From Coemansia sp. RSA 1804 (Eukaryota > Kickxellomycota > Kickxellomycetes > Kickxellales > Kickxellaceae): a stretch of DNA of 32,387 bases. How positions within the stretch are numbered: the stretch's first letter is position 1; the number at the start of each line of letters is the position of its first letter. The stretch is taken from the NCBI GenBank assembly GCA_027578815.1, contig JANBTH010000130.1, positions 1-32,387 on the forward strand, written 5' to 3'. Below are positions 9,550 to 18,318 of the stretch, in pieces. The notes beneath the pieces were generated by a model, which had not been told where the DNA came from, ran no database searches, and was given only the letters and a program-made list of their open reading frames with translations. Both the position numbers and the translations under genes were made by a program.

Positions 9550-11928
9550 CTATTTCTGGAAATGGAGATCATACGAAGACAGCACCATCCTCGCACGCAC
9601 CTGCTCGGGCGTCAGGCTAGTGGAGCCGTAGGAGATGGGAGCAAAATAGACGAACGAGACGGCCTGCAACGCAACAATGAGGACAAAGGCAAGAAGGGCG
9701 GCGGGGGAGGGCACCAGGGCCCGGGCGGATGCGTTCCAGCGACGCAGCGAGTAGCGCTGGTACTCGGGGAAGAGGAGGAACTGGAACGCCACGCCAACCA
9801 TCATGTACGCGAAGATGGCGGCGGGCAGGTAGTGGTGGAGAAACAGGGAGCGGCCCATCATGAAGAAGGGGAAGTAGTGCGCAAGCCAGGCCGACGCAAT
9901 GAATCCGCCCGACCGGAGCAGATGGCGGTGTCTTACAGAGTCAACGACGGCGAAATTGCGTCTGCGACACAGTTCGAGAACAACCACGGCGAACACGTAG
10001 AACAGAATGCAGGCGTCGGAGAGCCACCACCCGACAGGGTTGCCGAGCAGGTAGATCTGCTTGCGCGCCTTGCTGTCCGTCCAGAAGGATATGCCGCGCG
10101 TGAGCAGGGGCCACGTTATCGGCGCCGACTGGAACGGATGCACCGACGTCAGCGCGTTGTTGTGCTTGACCATCAGCGCCTGCAGCTCAATGAACTTGTC
10201 GATAAAGCTCAGCTTTGGGATCTTGCGCTTCATGGCGGCGCGCTCGTCGTCGGTGGCAGAGCGGCCGCGGATCAGCGGAATGACCCAGGCGTTGGCCTTC
10301 TCGTCGGGCTTCTTGTTGCCGTTGATCTCCTGGTGCGCACGGCCCCAGTCGGGCAGCTTCTTCTTGTGCGTGTGCATCGCCACGGCGTGCTGCGCACTGA
10401 CCAGTCGCAGGAACGACGAGCTTGTCTGCACCACCGACGCGTTGGTTGCGGCGCCCTCAATGCGGATCTCCCACACGGCGTCGGCAAACTCCTTGGCCGT
10501 CTGGTTGAGCGAAACCGTCGTGAACTCCATGTGCGTTGCCGTCAGCGGCGATGCCACGTCGTGTGTGCGCAGCAGCGTGGTTGTGTTCACGTGGAGCAGC
10601 TGCACACGATCGGTGTGCCGCACCAGCCACCGCTGCGACTCCTCGTCGGGGATTTCCTCGCCGGCGATGCGGCGCGTCATGTAGCTCTGGAACGCGACCT
10701 GGTCGGCGGCCGGACGGAGCATCCAGAAGCTGGTGTTGGTCAGTGCGGGTGCGCCCGTGACCTGCTGGCCCTGGCTGCTGATGCGCTGGTCCTCGTAGCG
10801 CAGCGGATAGCGCGCCGACGACGAGTCGAGGTAGACACCCGTGGAGCGGTGCTTGATGGCAATCTGGTCGCCGTAATGCACATCAAACGACGATTTGGTC
10901 ATCGGGTTGTCGATCAGCTGCATCTGGAAGCGAGACGAGTGGTACGCATCGCCTGGGCCCGTGCGCGTCAGCACCGCAAAGTGGATGTAGAAGAACGCCA
11001 GATACAGCATGGCAGGCAGCGCAATGAGAGCACCGGCGCGGGCGGCAAAGTGGCGCCCAATGTCGGAGAGCGTGGAGCCGCGACGGATGTCGAAGATGCG
11101 CCAGAGATCGTAGATCACGGTGCCGCCGACAAGCGAGATCGTCAAGAGCCCAACCATCTTGCACGAGACGGCGCATCCGAGCATCGTGCCGGTGGCAAGC
11201 AGCCACAACCACCACTGCGCGCCAAACGCGCGGTACCGCAGCTTGAAGAAGCGCACGTACGAGTACACGGCGGCCAGCATGAAGAAGATCATGATGTTGT
11301 CCAGCAGAATCAGTCGGCCCTGCGTCACCAGCGCGTTGTCCAGCGCAACAAGAAGCGCCGTCGCCGTCGCCGCGCCCACCGCGTACCCGGATTCCGCCAT
11401 CGTCAAGTACACGAGCGGCGGAATAGCCACGCCAAAGCCCGCCACCCACGCGCGCATCGCAATGAACGGCACGCCGTTGGCCATGTAATCGAGCCCGATC
11501 TTGTCAAACAAAAAATGCCCATCGTATCCGACCAGCCAGCCGCCCAGCGCAACCACCATCTTGGCCAGCGGCGGGTGCACGTCAAAGTAGTACTCGCGTC
11601 GGAGGTAGTAGCTGGCAAACTTGCCGAAATGCACCTCGTCAAACACTACTTGCGCAGGGTCCCAGATCCGCCAGAACCGCGTGCCCATCGACACTGCCAG
11701 AACTAGTGCCAGCGCATACACCGACGATCTGCGCACCAGGCTGCTTGCCTTTCTGCTGCTGCTGCTGCTGCGTCGAATGCTGCCGTCGCCCTCGTCTGAC
11801 GAGGTTATCGCACTACCCGCGTCTGCCTGCTGCGCATCGGAATCCCCCGCTGCATTTGCATCCTTGGCCTTGGTCTTGGATTTGACCAGCAGCCGCTCCT
11901 TCAATTGCGAAGGCCCATCCACGCTCAT
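9550..11928 (-). CDS. PMT4: Dolichyl-phosphate-mannose protein O-mannosyltransferase, Pmt4/POMT1 type
   Basis: The 792-residue multi-pass ER membrane protein transfers mannose from dolichyl-phosphate-mannose to Ser/Thr of secretory proteins. A polar N-terminus (1-68) precedes the first membrane segment (about 69-88). The first lumenal loop carries VVFDEVHFGKF with the acidic pair D97/E98, and then DVHPP at 116-120. Further membrane helices run to about 330. A MIR region (about 345-520) lies in the large lumenal loop, and C-terminal helices lie at about 596-790. The wording FDEVHFGKFASYYL points to the PMT4 subfamily rather than PMT1 (FGGFASKY) or PMT2 (WDEAHFGKFGSYY). Length fits the family (yeast Pmt4 is 762). 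Pmt4 acts as a homodimer and prefers membrane-bound, Ser/Thr-rich substrates. GC-rich third positions create a long antisense frame. Subfamily call is by memory of motifs. Confidence 0.92.
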   Translation of the reverse strand: MSVDGPSQLKERLLVKSKTKAKDANAAGDSDAQQADAGSAITSSDEGDGSIRRSSSSSRKASSLVRRSSVYALALVLAVSMGTRFWRIWDPAQVVFDEVHFGKFASYYLRREYYFDVHPPLAKMVVALGGWLVGYDGHFLFDKIGLDYMANGVPFIAMRAWVAGFGVAIPPLVYLTMAESGYAVGAATATALLVALDNALVTQGRLILLDNIMIFFMLAAVYSYVRFFKLRYRAFGAQWWLWLLATGTMLGCAVSCKMVGLLTISLVGGTVIYDLWRIFDIRRGSTLSDIGRHFAARAGALIALPAMLYLAFFYIHFAVLTRTGPGDAYHSSRFQMQLIDNPMTKSSFDVHYGDQIAIKHRSTGVYLDSSSARYPLRYEDQRISSQGQQVTGAPALTNTSFWMLRPAADQVAFQSYMTRRIAGEEIPDEESQRWLVRHTDRVQLLHVNTTTLLRTHDVASPLTATHMEFTTVSLNQTAKEFADAVWEIRIEGAATNASVVQTSSSFLRLVSAQHAVAMHTHKKKLPDWGRAHQEINGNKKPDEKANAWVIPLIRGRSATDDERAAMKRKIPKLSFIDKFIELQALMVKHNNALTSVHPFQSAPITWPLLTRGISFWTDSKARKQIYLLGNPVGWWLSDACILFYVFAVVVLELCRRRNFAVVDSVRHRHLLRSGGFIASAWLAHYFPFFMMGRSLFLHHYLPAAIFAYMMVGVAFQFLLFPEYQRYSLRRWNASARALVPSPAALLAFVLIVALQAVSFVYFAPISYGSTSLTPEQVRARMVLSSYDLHFQK

Positions 11929-12533
11929 TTCCAGAGACTCTGTAGTTCTGCCTGTTTATCTCTTGGTCTCAAGTAAAGACAGCCACCGTCTGGGTGTGGG
12001 TGTTAGAATTTAGAATAAAGGTGCCAGAAAGGGGTGAATGGTTGGCATTAAACAGGGGAGGAAAGAAAGAGTAAAGTAAAAAGATAAATATAATATAATA
12101 TGCCGTTTACGGAGGAAGAAGAAAGAAAAATAAGTAGCATAGAGCAACGGAAGACGTTGAAAGGCGTTTTCCGTTTTTCCTTTGGTCTTTTTTTAGATCA
12201 TCAGCCGTTGGCTTTGTTCCTTTTATTTGTATGCGTGGAAGAAGAGGGAGGAGCTTTCTTTTCTCCCCCACTTGCCCACAACATAACGCAGCTTGGTATA
12301 AAAATGTTTAGAAAAGTAGGTCAATTAATGCTACGAGATACTCGCCACCTCGGACGGAGCGTGTTCCTCCGGCAAAGAATGCTGGCAGACGCGCTCGTAG
12401 CCAATCAATGGGCGCAGTAACCTTCCACCAGCGGGAGCAATATCACTGCGCAGCCGCTCCTCCTTCTCCCCCGCGCCCACAAACGAGGTAGCGCAGACGG
12501 GAGAAGAAAGAACGAGGAAAGGCGAGACCACAC
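11929..12533. other. Intergenic region between PMT4 start and uL2m stop
   Basis: This is upstream of PMT4 and downstream of the uL2m gene, both on the minus strand. It contains AT-rich sequence around 12060-12100 with TATAATATAATA and, at 12304-12420, a short GC-rich frame described separately. No RNA gene was recognised. Confidence 0.5.
12304..12420 (+). CDS. Possible 38-residue basic, mitochondrial-type peptide
   Basis: An ATG frame of 38 residues begins MFRKVGQLML and ends ANQWAQ at TAA. It is GC-rich in third positions like the coding genes here, unlike the surrounding AT-rich spacer. Its Arg-spaced, acid-poor N-terminus resembles a mitochondrial targeting helix. A TATAAAA word lies directly before the ATG, too close to act as its own TATA box. 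The same frame stays open upstream to 12100, and a spliced form cannot be excluded. It could also be chance or part of the uL2m 3' untranslated region in antisense. I do not recognise a family. Confidence 0.25.
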   Translation: MFRKVGQLMLRDTRHLGRSVFLRQRMLADALVANQWAQ

Positions 12534-13847
12534 TCAGCGGCGCGGACGGCCCTTGATGACCATCGAGCTGGTGCGCGAGCGGGTCTTTCCGCCCTTGGCA
12601 AGCTTTCCCCATGGACTACGCGGATGCTTGTTTCCCTTGGACTTGCCACGCCCACCGCCATGCGGATGGTCATGCGTATTCATGGCTGTTCCGCGCACAG
12701 TGGGACGCCAGCCACGACGTCTCTTTGCTCCAGCGCTGCCCAGCTTCTCGTGCTTATGGTCGCCATTGCTGACCTGGCCCAGCGTCGCACACGCATCCAC
12801 CGGGATGCGACGCACTTCGCCGCTCGTCAGCCGGATCTGCGCAAGTCCTGACGATGCCGTGTAGAGCAGCTGCGCCGACGCCCCTGCAGACCGCACTAGC
12901 TGTCCACGACCGAATGGGTGGAGCCCGATGTTGTGGATCGTTGCGCCCATCGGCACAAGCTTCAGCGGCATGCAGTTCCCGACTTCCATGCTGATCTTGC
13001 CAACCAGATCCGATGCGAAATCCGGCTCTGCCGCACGCTTCGTGGGCTGCCGCGTAGGCGACGCATCGAGAGATGGCTCGGCCTCCAGCACAACGGTCTC
13101 CTCGACAGCAGCCTCTTTGACAACAGTCTCCCCAGCAGCGGTTTCTTCGGAAGCAGTCTCCGCTGCCGCCTCTCCTGTCGCCGTTGCCGCCGCCTCGCTC
13201 TCGCCCTCGGTCTCCAGCTCGAACCCGTCCTCGCCCTCGCCAAGACGCCGCGCCTTGACCAGCTCCTTCAGATCAACACCCATATACGACTGCACCACGG
13301 CGCCCGGCTTGAGGCCAGCAGGTGCCAGGATATACGACAGCTTCGCGGTCTCCATATGCTTGATCAGCGCAATATGCGCCGACCTTCCAGGATCGTACTC
13401 CAGGCGCACCACCTGCTGGGGCCCAGGTTCGCTACGCTTAAAATCAACCAGGCGGATTCTACGCTTCGCTCCTCCTCCGCGATGGCGACACGTGATGTGG
13501 CCCGAACTGTTGCGGCCTCCCGTGCGGCGCTTGGCCACCGTCAGCTCCCGGATCGGCCCTCCCTTGTGCAGATCTTTGCGCGATACCATGCGCCGGTGCC
13601 GAAGAGTGGGTGCCAGTGGTTTCCATGTCTTGAATTGCCCGTCGTCCTTTGTATTGCGGCGACTGCTGCTGCTGCTGTTTTTGATGCTGATGTTGCTGCT
13701 ATTGCTGCTCATCTGCCGAGCAGACATTAGCGCGCGCTGTGCTGCTGTCCCAGCCGATACCAGAAGACTGCTGCCGGCTCTGGTGCCTCCGATCGGGCTC
13801 GCCAGTCGTGCAGCCTGCTGCGCCAAAACCCTGCGTATCGCAAGCAT
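12534..13847 (-). CDS. RML2: Mitochondrial large-subunit ribosomal protein uL2m with acidic insertion
   Basis: The 437-residue product starts with an Arg/Ala/Ser-rich presequence (about 1-65, MLAIRRVLAQQAARLAS). The uL2 N-terminal RNA-binding domain follows (about 73-190; GRNSSGHITCRHRGGGAKRR at 111-130), then the C-terminal domain (about 288-437). GTAMN-THDHPHGGG at 387-399 carries the conserved His loop near the peptidyl-transferase centre, the equivalent of bacterial L2 DHPHGGG. The protein is a core 23S-like rRNA binder of the mitoribosome, required for peptide-bond formation. Residues about 192-287 are an Ala/Glu/Thr-rich insertion, inside a stretch where bacterial L2 has only a few residues between IQSG and the GNxxPL turn. 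The ATG at 13847 gives a credible targeting sequence. Identification is firm; the insertion's role is unknown. Confidence 0.94.
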   Translation of the reverse strand: MLAIRRVLAQQAARLASPIGGTRAGSSLLVSAGTAAQRALMSARQMSSNSSNISIKNSSSSSRRNTKDDGQFKTWKPLAPTLRHRRMVSRKDLHKGGPIRELTVAKRRTGGRNSSGHITCRHRGGGAKRRIRLVDFKRSEPGPQQVVRLEYDPGRSAHIALIKHMETAKLSYILAPAGLKPGAVVQSYMGVDLKELVKARRLGEGEDGFELETEGESEAAATATGEAAAETASEETAAGETVVKEAAVEETVVLEAEPSLDASPTRQPTKRAAEPDFASDLVGKISMEVGNCMPLKLVPMGATIHNIGLHPFGRGQLVRSAGASAQLLYTASSGLAQIRLTSGEVRRIPVDACATLGQVSNGDHKHEKLGSAGAKRRRGWRPTVRGTAMNTHDHPHGGGRGKSKGNKHPRSPWGKLAKGGKTRSRTSSMVIKGRPRR

Positions 13848-14387
13848 CCCTTATTTTTTACTTTTGAGAGAAAAGTAAGCTTTCCTCTAATCTGCTGCTA
13901 TCTTGGATTCGTCTCTCCTCACTCCTTGTTTTCACTCCGCCTTATCTACTAACAAAGGATTTGGAGGAATATATAAAGTGCTAATGATCTTTGGAATCGG
14001 ACCTGCTGGCGATTCACAAAAGGCACGCTTTTTGATAATGTAATAACAAGAATATATAGAGGGACAAGAAAAACCAACAGTAAAAAAGATAACAACAACG
14101 CTTGGTTACTGAAAAAGTAAAAAAAACAATAGACGCATTCCAAATAAACCCGTTGATCAAATAGCACTAATCCACACCAGATCAGCGTTAAAATAATGCT
14201 AGCAGCTGTTGGTTTTCAGGCTAATGTGTTGACGCTCTTTTCTTCTTCTGCTTCTGTTTCTTCCTTTTCTTTTCTTCTTCTTGCCGGTGGAATTTGTACT
14301 ATTAAATTGCCGTAAAGTCTCAATACGCTTCAACACGCTCTTTTTCTCTTTTTTTCTCTTTCTCCCTTTTTTTGCCAGCAAGTGGGA
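13848..14387. promoter_or_regulatory. Divergent upstream region of uL2m and PRP4
   Basis: This 540-bp region separates two divergent genes. It has an AT-rich middle with TATATAAAG at about 13971-13979 and TATATAG at about 14053. The last 150 bp before PRP4 are strongly pyrimidine-rich. Confidence 0.5.
14335..14380 (+). promoter_or_regulatory. Pyrimidine tract ending in CAG before PRP4 start
   Basis: Nearly unbroken C/T for about 40 nt ends in TTTTGCCAGCAAG eight bases before the ATG. This looks like a 3' splice site and could end a 5' untranslated intron. A pyrimidine-rich transcription-start region is the alternative. No matching donor was identified. Confidence 0.3.
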
Positions 14388-16124
14388 ATGAGTCAGCCGC
14401 CGTCGAAAAAGGAGCGTGTCCACTTTGGAACGCTCGAGCGGGAGGGTGTAGCACTAGCCAAACGAAAACGGCAGGAAGAGGACACAGACAACGAAAGGGA
14501 TGGAGAGAATGGTGGTGACGACATGCTGAAGCTCACCGAGTTCACCAAGGAGGACCCGCGGGATCTGGCCGGAAGCACAGTTGATCTTGACTTGATCGAC
14601 GAATCGCTTGGCGATACCATAGACGACCAAATGAACGACGAGTCCCTGGAACGGCGACGTCAGGCGATGGATGAGTTTGAGCGCAAGAAGCTGGCGCGCT
14701 CAATTGCTGTACCTACGGCCGATTTGGAGGTACGCGCACAGCTGCGCTCCCTGGACCACCCGGTATGTCTTTTTGGAGAGGATGCGGGCGACAGGCGCGG
14801 GAGATTGCGGTATATTCTGTCTAAAATAGCAATTGAACAAAAAAAGTCGGCGGCGCCTGGTGAACCTGAGGACGCCATGACCCGTGGCGATGCTGACGAA
14901 ATAGAAGAGGAAGAGGGCGAGAATGAGGAGTTCTATACCGAGGGGTCGGAGGAGCTGCGTCAGGCCCGTCACAAAATAGCAGTCTATTCTCTCGCGCGTG
15001 CTGGCGATCGGCTTGAGCGACAACGCAAGGACTGCGAAGCCGATCTAGCAGTGGTGCGCCAGAGGCGACAGAATCTTGTAAAGACGCTCCAGTCATACAC
15101 CAACGACGGGTCGCAGGTAGGCGGAGAGCGGCCGCTGGCGCGCATTGTGTTTTCGGCAGATTCCAAGACGCTGCTGGTTGGGTCGTGGTCGGGCGCCATC
15201 AAGCTGTGGACGGTGCCGCAGTGCAAGGAGGTGCGCACATACCGCGGACACACCGACCGCGTAGGTGGGCTCTCTTTCCGTCCGCAGTCTGCAGCCATCC
15301 ACCCCCTTGACCCAGAATCCACGGTGGTTGACTTTGCAAGCGGTGCCGCCGATAAGACCATCCATCTGTGGTCTGGTGCAAAGGAGACGCCTGTTGCCAC
15401 ATTACATGGTCATGCAAACCGGGTGGTGCATGTGAACTTTCATCCGAGCGGCGATTTTCTGGGCAGCGCCAGCTACGACGGGTCGTGGCGGCTCTGGGAC
15501 ATTGCAACCCAGCGTGAGCTGCTTCTGCAGGAGGGCCATTCGCGCGAGGTGTTTTGTCTGCGGTTCCAGTGCGACGGGTCGCTTGTGGCCACCGCTGGTT
15601 TGGATGGCATTGGACGTGTATGGGATCTTCGGTCCGGCAGATCGGTTATGGCGCTGGAGGGCCACGCAAAGGAGATATTCGGTCTTGACTGGTCGCCCAA
15701 TGGCTTTCACGTTGCCACCGGCAGCGCGGACAACACTGTGCGTGTCTTTGATCTGCGCAAGATGGAAAGCATCTGCCAGATCCCCGCCCACAAATCCATG
15801 ATCACTGATGTGCGCTTCTTCCACGCTGCGTCTCTGCCGCCTGCGCTAGCTGCTGCCGACGGCTCCGACGACTCAACGATGATGATGGATACTAGCACCG
15901 ACCGCGAGACTAATGCGCGCCTGTGCAGCGGCCAGTACTTGGTTTCTGCGTCTAATGACGGGCTTGTCAATGTGTGGACCACCGGTGACTGGAAGCTCCA
16001 AAAATCTCTTGCTGGTCACGTGGGCAAGGTTATGAGCGTTGATGTGGCTGGCGACGGAAGCTACATTGCGTCGTCTGGGTACGACCGCACCTTCAAGCTC
16101 TGGGGTCCGGAAGACTTTGCCTAG
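14388..16124 (+). CDS. PRP4: U4/U6 snRNP protein Prp4 (PRPF4), WD40
   Basis: The start is taken as the ATG at 14388 (MSQPPSKKERVHFG), six bases inside an in-frame GTG, giving 578 residues. An N-terminal basic/acidic region carries KRKRQEEDT. The splicing-factor-motif (SFM) domain lies at about 100-146 (LARSIAVPTADLEVRAQLR, then LFGED). An acidic loop follows, and seven WD40 repeats form a propeller from about 248 to 578 (GHTDRVGGLSF, GHANRVVHV, GHSREVFCL, GHAKEIFGL, AHKSMITDV, GHVGKVMSV). Prp4 binds Prp3 and the U4/U6 duplex and belongs to the U4/U6.U5 tri-snRNP. A polar insertion of about 35 residues (near 15827-15920) sits between the blades that contain AHKSMITDV and LVSASNDG. This is a single-copy core splicing gene, notable in such an intron-poor stretch. 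Confidence 0.95.
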   Translation: MSQPPSKKERVHFGTLEREGVALAKRKRQEEDTDNERDGENGGDDMLKLTEFTKEDPRDLAGSTVDLDLIDESLGDTIDDQMNDESLERRRQAMDEFERKKLARSIAVPTADLEVRAQLRSLDHPVCLFGEDAGDRRGRLRYILSKIAIEQKKSAAPGEPEDAMTRGDADEIEEEEGENEEFYTEGSEELRQARHKIAVYSLARAGDRLERQRKDCEADLAVVRQRRQNLVKTLQSYTNDGSQVGGERPLARIVFSADSKTLLVGSWSGAIKLWTVPQCKEVRTYRGHTDRVGGLSFRPQSAAIHPLDPESTVVDFASGAADKTIHLWSGAKETPVATLHGHANRVVHVNFHPSGDFLGSASYDGSWRLWDIATQRELLLQEGHSREVFCLRFQCDGSLVATAGLDGIGRVWDLRSGRSVMALEGHAKEIFGLDWSPNGFHVATGSADNTVRVFDLRKMESICQIPAHKSMITDVRFFHAASLPPALAAADGSDDSTMMMDTSTDRETNARLCSGQYLVSASNDGLVNVWTTGDWKLQKSLAGHVGKVMSVDVAGDGSYIASSGYDRTFKLWGPEDFA

Positions 16125-16936
16125 CCATTATTGACGTATTCCCCATCCACGACATTATCCGCAAACTAAATTACATGACCCAGCTCTTCTTCTTTCTATT
16201 CTATTCTTGGATGACATGTCTGTAGCAAATATATATTACATAATTTTTCCTTTACTATGAGCCCCGTTTTTTGTTTACTCTACGCACAGATGCAAATACA
16301 CGTCCCGTCGGTCTTTATACCGCTCTTTACAATTGTGCACTTTGGGTACTGCTGGATTGAATATTACTAATACGTTATTGCTTTATCTCTTTATGTTTGG
16401 TGCTTGTCAGCTCAATAATAATAAAAAGATGCAATGTTGGAAAGTGGAGATGGGATATCTTCTTTGTGTACAATGAAAAGAAAACCGGATATGAAAGCTC
16501 CAACACTTTGTTCTTTATATCTTTATACGACGCTTGTGATACACATGTGTTTTTCGTCCTGCCCCTTTCTAATTAATTATGGTGGTAAATGGATTCGGGA
16601 AAATGCAAACAAAAAGAAAAGAAAAGAAATAAGAAGTGACTTTAAATTGATGAAAAGTGTGAAACTAAAAGTCACCAACGAACACTACTTGTTTCGTCAT
16701 TCATTCCAAAAAACAAAATTGCAAACATTTACTTTATTATCACATATACTTGTCACTTGTTTCATTTTCCTTCTTTTCCCCTCCTTTCATACCTACCGAC
16801 TCTTTTTATTTGCCTTTTTGTTGTGTGTTTTCTCCGTAAAATCCATAGAAATAAAAAGATTATAAAAGCTTATTTTTGGCCAACCTTGCTGTAACATTTC
16901 AATTATTATAAACACCCGTTTTCATTTATAATAATA
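16125..16936. other. AT-rich intergenic region downstream of PRP4
   Basis: The region contains AAAAGAAAAG-type purine tracts (about 16610-16630) and pyrimidine runs near 16760-16840. A 143-codon frame at 16434-16865 has AT-driven composition (Lys, Phe, Ser, Leu) and no recognisable domain, so I treat it as chance. No RNA gene was recognised. Confidence 0.5.
16861..16868 (+). promoter_or_regulatory. TATA box of the 93-residue orphan gene
   Basis: A TATAAAAG lies 69 bp before the ATG at 16937. That spacing leaves room for a transcription start and a short leader, and it supports the following small frame as a real gene. Confidence 0.5.
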
Positions 16937-17218
16937 ATGGCAAAATTTAGGTTGATGCTGGACAAGAACTCCACATACGAGGGTCTGGCCGATCAAATCA
17001 AAAAAGGGATCCCACACCTGGAGACCACGTCTTTCACTCTAAACGGTATCAAGCTAAACTCGCGTATGCTTCTTCGCAAGCAAGGCGTGTCACACCGTAG
17101 TGTGCTGAGCTTTGGTGCCAACAACAAACTGACAGTCTTATTCAAGTCTTCTACACCAAGACACAAACATCACCGCCATCGTCATACTGCACATAGAAAT
17201 GCCCTACTTTCTCGCTAA
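16937..17218 (+). CDS. Small orphan protein with ubiquitin-like sequence pattern and His/Arg-rich tail
   Basis: Ninety-three residues. Residues 1-70 follow the ubiquitin beta-grasp pattern by eye, apparently starting at strand 2. A strand (KFRLMLD) is followed by a helix (TYEGLADQIKKG), then the turn IPHLE. A strand-loop (FTLNGIKLNSRMLLRKQGV) mirrors the ubiquitin segment from LIFAGKQLEDG onwards, and the last strand is LTVLF. No C-terminal diglycine is present, so it is not a conjugated modifier. The tail from about 74 is basic and His-rich (RHKHHRHRHTAHR), suggesting nucleic-acid or metal binding. A TATA box lies 69 bp upstream, and codon choice (GACAAGAAC, CTGGAGACC) is more gene-like than the spacers. 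The first beta strand of ubiquitin seems missing. The frame is probably real; the fold is an inference and the function unknown. Confidence 0.6.
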   Translation: MAKFRLMLDKNSTYEGLADQIKKGIPHLETTSFTLNGIKLNSRMLLRKQGVSHRSVLSFGANNKLTVLFKSSTPRHKHHRHRHTAHRNALLSR

Positions 17219-17440
17219 TTTAATTTTTTCTGTATTTTTCTGGTTTTCATTTTTATTATCATTTTCTTTCTTTCTTTCTTCTAGTCTTTTTCAAGTTAAA
17301 AATAAAAGCTCTAGGCTAATTTAAAAACTATTAAAGGCCACGAGAAAAGAAAAGGTGAGTTGGTTGCTTATGTGTATTGGTTCTACGCCGTGAAATCAAA
17401 GAAATTCTTTCAGGCCTAATGCCGCTCATTTACGGTAATT

Positions 17441-17584
17441 TCAATGTCTGTCTGGAGGTGGTGTGGGAGGTGGTTTAGGAGTTGTGGGAGGAGGAACCAT
17501 AGTTCTAAGGTATTCTATAAAAGTAAGAGGAGGAGGAGGAGGACCTATAAGAGGAGAGGGTGGTGGAGAGGGTGGAGGTGGCAT
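17441..17584 (-). pseudogene. Proline-rich 47-codon frame, possible gene remnant
   Basis: The frame reads MPPPPSPPPSPLIGPPPPP, then a short TFIEYLRTM segment, and a second proline block ending PDRH before TGA. An upstream frame (17779-17624) lies in the same phase, separated only by two TAA codons. Tested donor/acceptor pairs did not give a phase-preserving intron, so a decayed gene fits better than a spliced one. The purine bias of the plus strand here could also produce it by chance. I recognise no family. Confidence 0.25.
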
Positions 17585-17623
17585 GTCTGATTCAATAGAG
17601 CTACTTGATTATATATCCTCAAA

Positions 17624-17779
17624 TTAATGAAATAAGTTGGAGATTATTCTTTGTAAGAATCTACTAGAGTTGATGACAATGATAAAATGCTTTGAAGCAT
17701 TGGCATTTTGACCTACAATTCCTACTGCCTTTATAGGACTCTGCTCAGTGTATGTGCACACTGCATCTCTGCACAGTGC
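17624..17779 (-). pseudogene. Stop-to-stop frame in phase with the proline-rich frame
   Basis: Fifty-one residues without an ATG, open from a TAG at 17782-17780 to TAA at 17626-17624, including AVGIVGQNANASKHFIIV. It is in the same phase as the proline-rich frame downstream. It may be part of the same decayed gene, or chance in AT-rich DNA. Confidence 0.15.
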
Positions 17780-18069
17780 CTACACTAAGCTGTTAAAGTT
17801 CATAATTTTAATTCATAAAGTCTTCTTCATACTCCTTCTGGCACATTCAAATACAATCCACAATTGTATCCGTTTCAAGAGTAGTAAACAGTATATGATA
17901 TGCTACACTTACAATTACAACACACATCTCTAGTTTTTCCGCCTGTGATAACATTTCTCTTAGTTTTTTTGGTTATATTTGTTTAGTAAAAAAGAGAGAT
18001 TATACTCCAAGCTCTTCCTCTTCATTCCCAGTCTGATTCTCTACATGATGCCAGTTCTAGCATTATAGT

Positions 18070-18318
18070 TTGGCTATTTTTTTAGTTAAATTTGCTACAG
18101 TTTGCAAGTATTGCGGACATACAAAGCGTTTTCTAGAATATTTCAAGTGCAAAAATGTTAATGAATATTCAAAATTATGCAGAACACATGATATTTCAGA
18201 CAGAACACAGAAACGCCAGTGCTTCCTAGTCTTTATAAACCGGTGTCCGGATGATCGTAGAAGCCGATCCAGAATAAGTCTAACTTTTCTAAACTACTGT
18301 TATCATAATATATGTTAA
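18070..18318 (+). pseudogene. Short Cys-rich frame resembling a zinc-ribbon remnant
   Basis: No ATG precedes the motif; the frame opens after a TAG at 18058-18060. It contains CKYCGHTKRFLEYF and, 13 residues later, LCRTH. This echoes CxxC-TK-x-F...CxxC zinc-binding cassettes seen in repetitive fungal genes, with the last Cys replaced by His. The preceding TTTTTTTAG could be a splice acceptor. A fragment of a decayed gene is more likely than an intact one. Confidence 0.2.

Noticed and set aside
9469..11706. 745-codon plus-strand open frame
   Set aside because: It lies exactly antisense to PMT4. GC-rich third codon positions remove stops on the opposite strand, and the product is Arg/His/Gln-rich with no domain.
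12928..13878. 316-codon plus-strand frame
   Set aside because: Antisense to uL2m, whose product has clear family motifs throughout.
16434..16865. 143-codon plus-strand frame
   Set aside because: Composition is that of AT-rich DNA, there is no motif, and it overlaps the promoter of the 93-residue gene.
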